From Gammaproteobacteria bacterium (GTDB taxonomy: Bacteria > Pseudomonadota > Gammaproteobacteria > SZUA-229): 7,520 nucleotides of DNA. The position numbers and the translations under genes were made by a program. Where the stretch lies: contig JALTRC010000574.1 of the NCBI GenBank assembly GCA_026998145.1, forward strand, positions 1-7,520, read 5' to 3'. Of the stretch, positions 6,511-7,520 are shown one piece after another. The stretch's first letter is position 1, and each line of letters opens with the position of its first letter. The notes under the pieces were generated by a model that was not told where the DNA came from, ran no database searches, and saw only the letters and a program-made list of their open reading frames with translations.

Positions 6511-6540
6511 TTTTGACGCAAAGACGTGAAGAGCGCAAAG
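6511..6540 (+). repeat. Intergenic ACGCAAAG-type repeat, direct copy A
   Basis: A 30-bp unit beginning TTTTGACGCAAAGACG is built of three ACGCRAAG-like subunits of 8-9 bp. It is identical at 28 of 30 positions to copy B at 6680-6709. It starts 7 bp past the cytochrome b/c stop. A second low-complexity block (GACACAGAGGCGCAGGCACA, 6548-6567) follows at once. Similar sequences are scattered between genes in many proteobacteria, but the mobilising mechanism is not known to me. Confidence 0.75.
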
Positions 6541-6679
6541 CGTTTTTGACACAGAGGCGCAGGCACAGAGTTTTTTGAGTGTAATTTTATTGGCTGCTGG
6601 GTAGAGCGGATTACATGTTTTAACCCAACATTATCCGGTATGAATTAAAAAACCCAATCCGACCTGCATTGATTCTAAC

Positions 6680-6709
6680 TTTTGACGCAAAGACGCGAAG
6701 AACGCAAAG
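6680..6709 (+). repeat. Intergenic ACGCAAAG-type repeat, direct copy B
   Basis: This copy differs from copy A by two transitions. The duplication extends beyond the core: after both copies there is a GTAATTTTAT block (6580-6589 after A, 6719-6728 after B), so a unit of roughly 80 bp or less may have been copied and diverged. It also pairs with the inverted copy C downstream. Confidence 0.75.
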
Positions 6710-6738
6710 ATTTTATGGGTAATTTTATATCTGGATAG

Positions 6739-6767
6739 CCTTCGCGTTCTTTGCGCCTTCGCATCAA
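6739..6767 (-). repeat. Intergenic ACGCAAAG-type repeat, inverted copy C
   Basis: The reverse complement begins TTGATGCGAAGGCGCAAAGA and matches copy B at 23 of 28 positions; all five differences are transitions. Copies B and C can fold into a long imperfect hairpin (arms 6682-6709 and 6739-6766, 29-nt loop) between the two convergent genes. No T tract follows in either direction, so a role as a bidirectional terminator is possible but not shown. Confidence 0.7.
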
Positions 6768-6778
6768 CCCCACTAAAA

Positions 6779-7520
6779 TTACAAACACTTTTCAAGCGCC
6801 CGAATACAGGCCTGATTTTCTTCCTGGGTACCTACGGTTAAACGCAGGCACTGGCTCAACATGCCGCCAGCCGGATGCAGGTTTTTAATTAACACGCCCT
6901 GCTCTTTTAAACACTCAAACACTTTATTGGCATCGGCATTTAACAGGCGAATCAGAATAAAATTAGCCTGACTGGGATACACCTGCACCCCATCCATTAC
7001 GGATAATCTATTGAATAATTCACTGCGCTGCTGGCAGATCATCTGCGCCTGTTGTTCAAACACATCATTATGATCCAACGCGAAGGCTACACTGATTTGT
7101 GTGAGCACATTGATATTATAGGGCAGGCGAATCTTATCAAATTCACCTATCCATTTTTCCGCTCCTGCCAGCATTCCCAAACGCAAACCGGCCATGCCCA
7201 TTTTGGAAACCGTACGCATGACCAGCAGGTTTTCAAACTCACCCAAACGGGACATAAAGCTGTGATCAGAAAACGGATGATAGGCCTCATCTACCACAAC
7301 CAGCCCCCGTGCGGCTTTAATAATCGCCACTATATCGCTTTCATCAAAACAGTTGCCGGTGGGATTATTGGGATAAGCCAGGAAAATTAATGCTGGCTGC
7401 TTCTCCTCAATAGCTGCCAGCATGGCATCCATATGCAGAGAAAAATCTGCCTGCAAAGGAATGCCAAGATAATCCATGCCCACAAAGGTAGCGATCATTT
7501 TATACATTACAAAGCCGGGC
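6779..7520 (-). CDS. hisC: Histidinol-phosphate aminotransferase, N-terminus missing at window edge
   Basis: A PLP-dependent fold-type I aminotransferase that converts imidazole-acetol phosphate and glutamate to histidinol phosphate in histidine synthesis, in the cytoplasm. The frame stays open to the right edge (PGFVMYKM at the edge), so about 100 N-terminal residues are probably outside the window and the first visible Met is not the start. Numbering from that Met: YPNNPTG (45-51), VVDEAYHPF with the PLP-ring aspartate (D73) and Y76, VSKMGMAGLRLG with the Schiff-base lysine K102 and phosphate-binding R109, and LRLTVG (R222) near the C-terminus that binds the substrate carboxylate/phosphate side. 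These motifs and their spacing are typical of HisC. Related aminotransferases share parts of them, but MAGLRLG and the FVMY segment fit HisC best. The gene is convergent with the cytochrome b/c gene across the repeat cluster. No other his gene is visible. Confidence 0.92.
   Translation of the reverse strand, partial: PGFVMYKMIATFVGMDYLGIPLQADFSLHMDAMLAAIEEKQPALIFLAYPNNPTGNCFDESDIVAIIKAARGLVVVDEAYHPFSDHSFMSRLGEFENLLVMRTVSKMGMAGLRLGMLAGAEKWIGEFDKIRLPYNINVLTQISVAFALDHNDVFEQQAQMICQQRSELFNRLSVMDGVQVYPSQANFILIRLLNADANKVFECLKEQGVLIKNLHPAGGMLSQCLRLTVGTQEENQACIRALEKCL

Noticed and set aside
6504..6778. CRISPR array in the repeat cluster after the cytochrome b/c gene
   Set aside because: There are only three copies, one inverted, with unequal spacing and no uniform spacers. 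It is a dispersed intergenic repeat, not a CRISPR.

Overview
The window looks like a piece of a gammaproteobacterial chromosome of roughly 50% GC. Its prolyl-tRNA synthetase is close to the E. coli type, and the genes are dense and AUG-led with housekeeping loci at both ends. The species cannot be named from the sequence. The respiratory genes in the middle suggest an anaerobic or microaerobic lifestyle with nitrogen or metal redox chemistry.

Layout: (1) 1-227, minus strand: the N-terminus of an exported protein resembling the DUF4105 (Lnb-like) family, running off the left edge. (2) 287-1990, plus: proS. (3) 1990-2646, plus: a small exported SLT-type lytic transglycosylase whose putative ATG overlaps the proS stop (TAATG). 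(4) 2647-2888: a regulatory gap with an 8-bp inverted repeat, a well-formed sigma-54 (-24/-12) promoter and a leader hairpin. (5) 2889-4358, plus: an octaheme cytochrome c of the hydroxylamine oxidoreductase (HAO) family. (6) 4359-4532: two strong rho-independent terminators in tandem. (7) 4533-6503, plus: a fusion of a nine-heme periplasmic cytochrome c domain to a six-helix FdnI/HydC-type cytochrome b domain, the architecture described for Geobacter CbcL. (8) 6504-6778: an intergenic repeat cluster built on ACGCAAAG-like units, two direct copies and one inverted. (9) 6779 to the right edge, minus: hisC, missing its N-terminus.

The centre of interest is the pair in (5) and (7). An octaheme HAO-family enzyme sits beside a membrane multiheme quinol-cytochrome c oxidoreductase. 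I infer an electron path from quinol, through the b hemes and the nine-heme arm, to the octaheme enzyme, which would reduce nitrite, hydroxylamine or a similar N-oxide in the periplasm. By my manual alignment, the tyrosine that cross-links the catalytic heme in oxidative HAO is not at its expected position, which favours reductive chemistry. The sigma-54 promoter suggests control by a dedicated enhancer-binding protein. The tandem terminators imply that the two cytochrome genes are not simply one co-transcribed operon.
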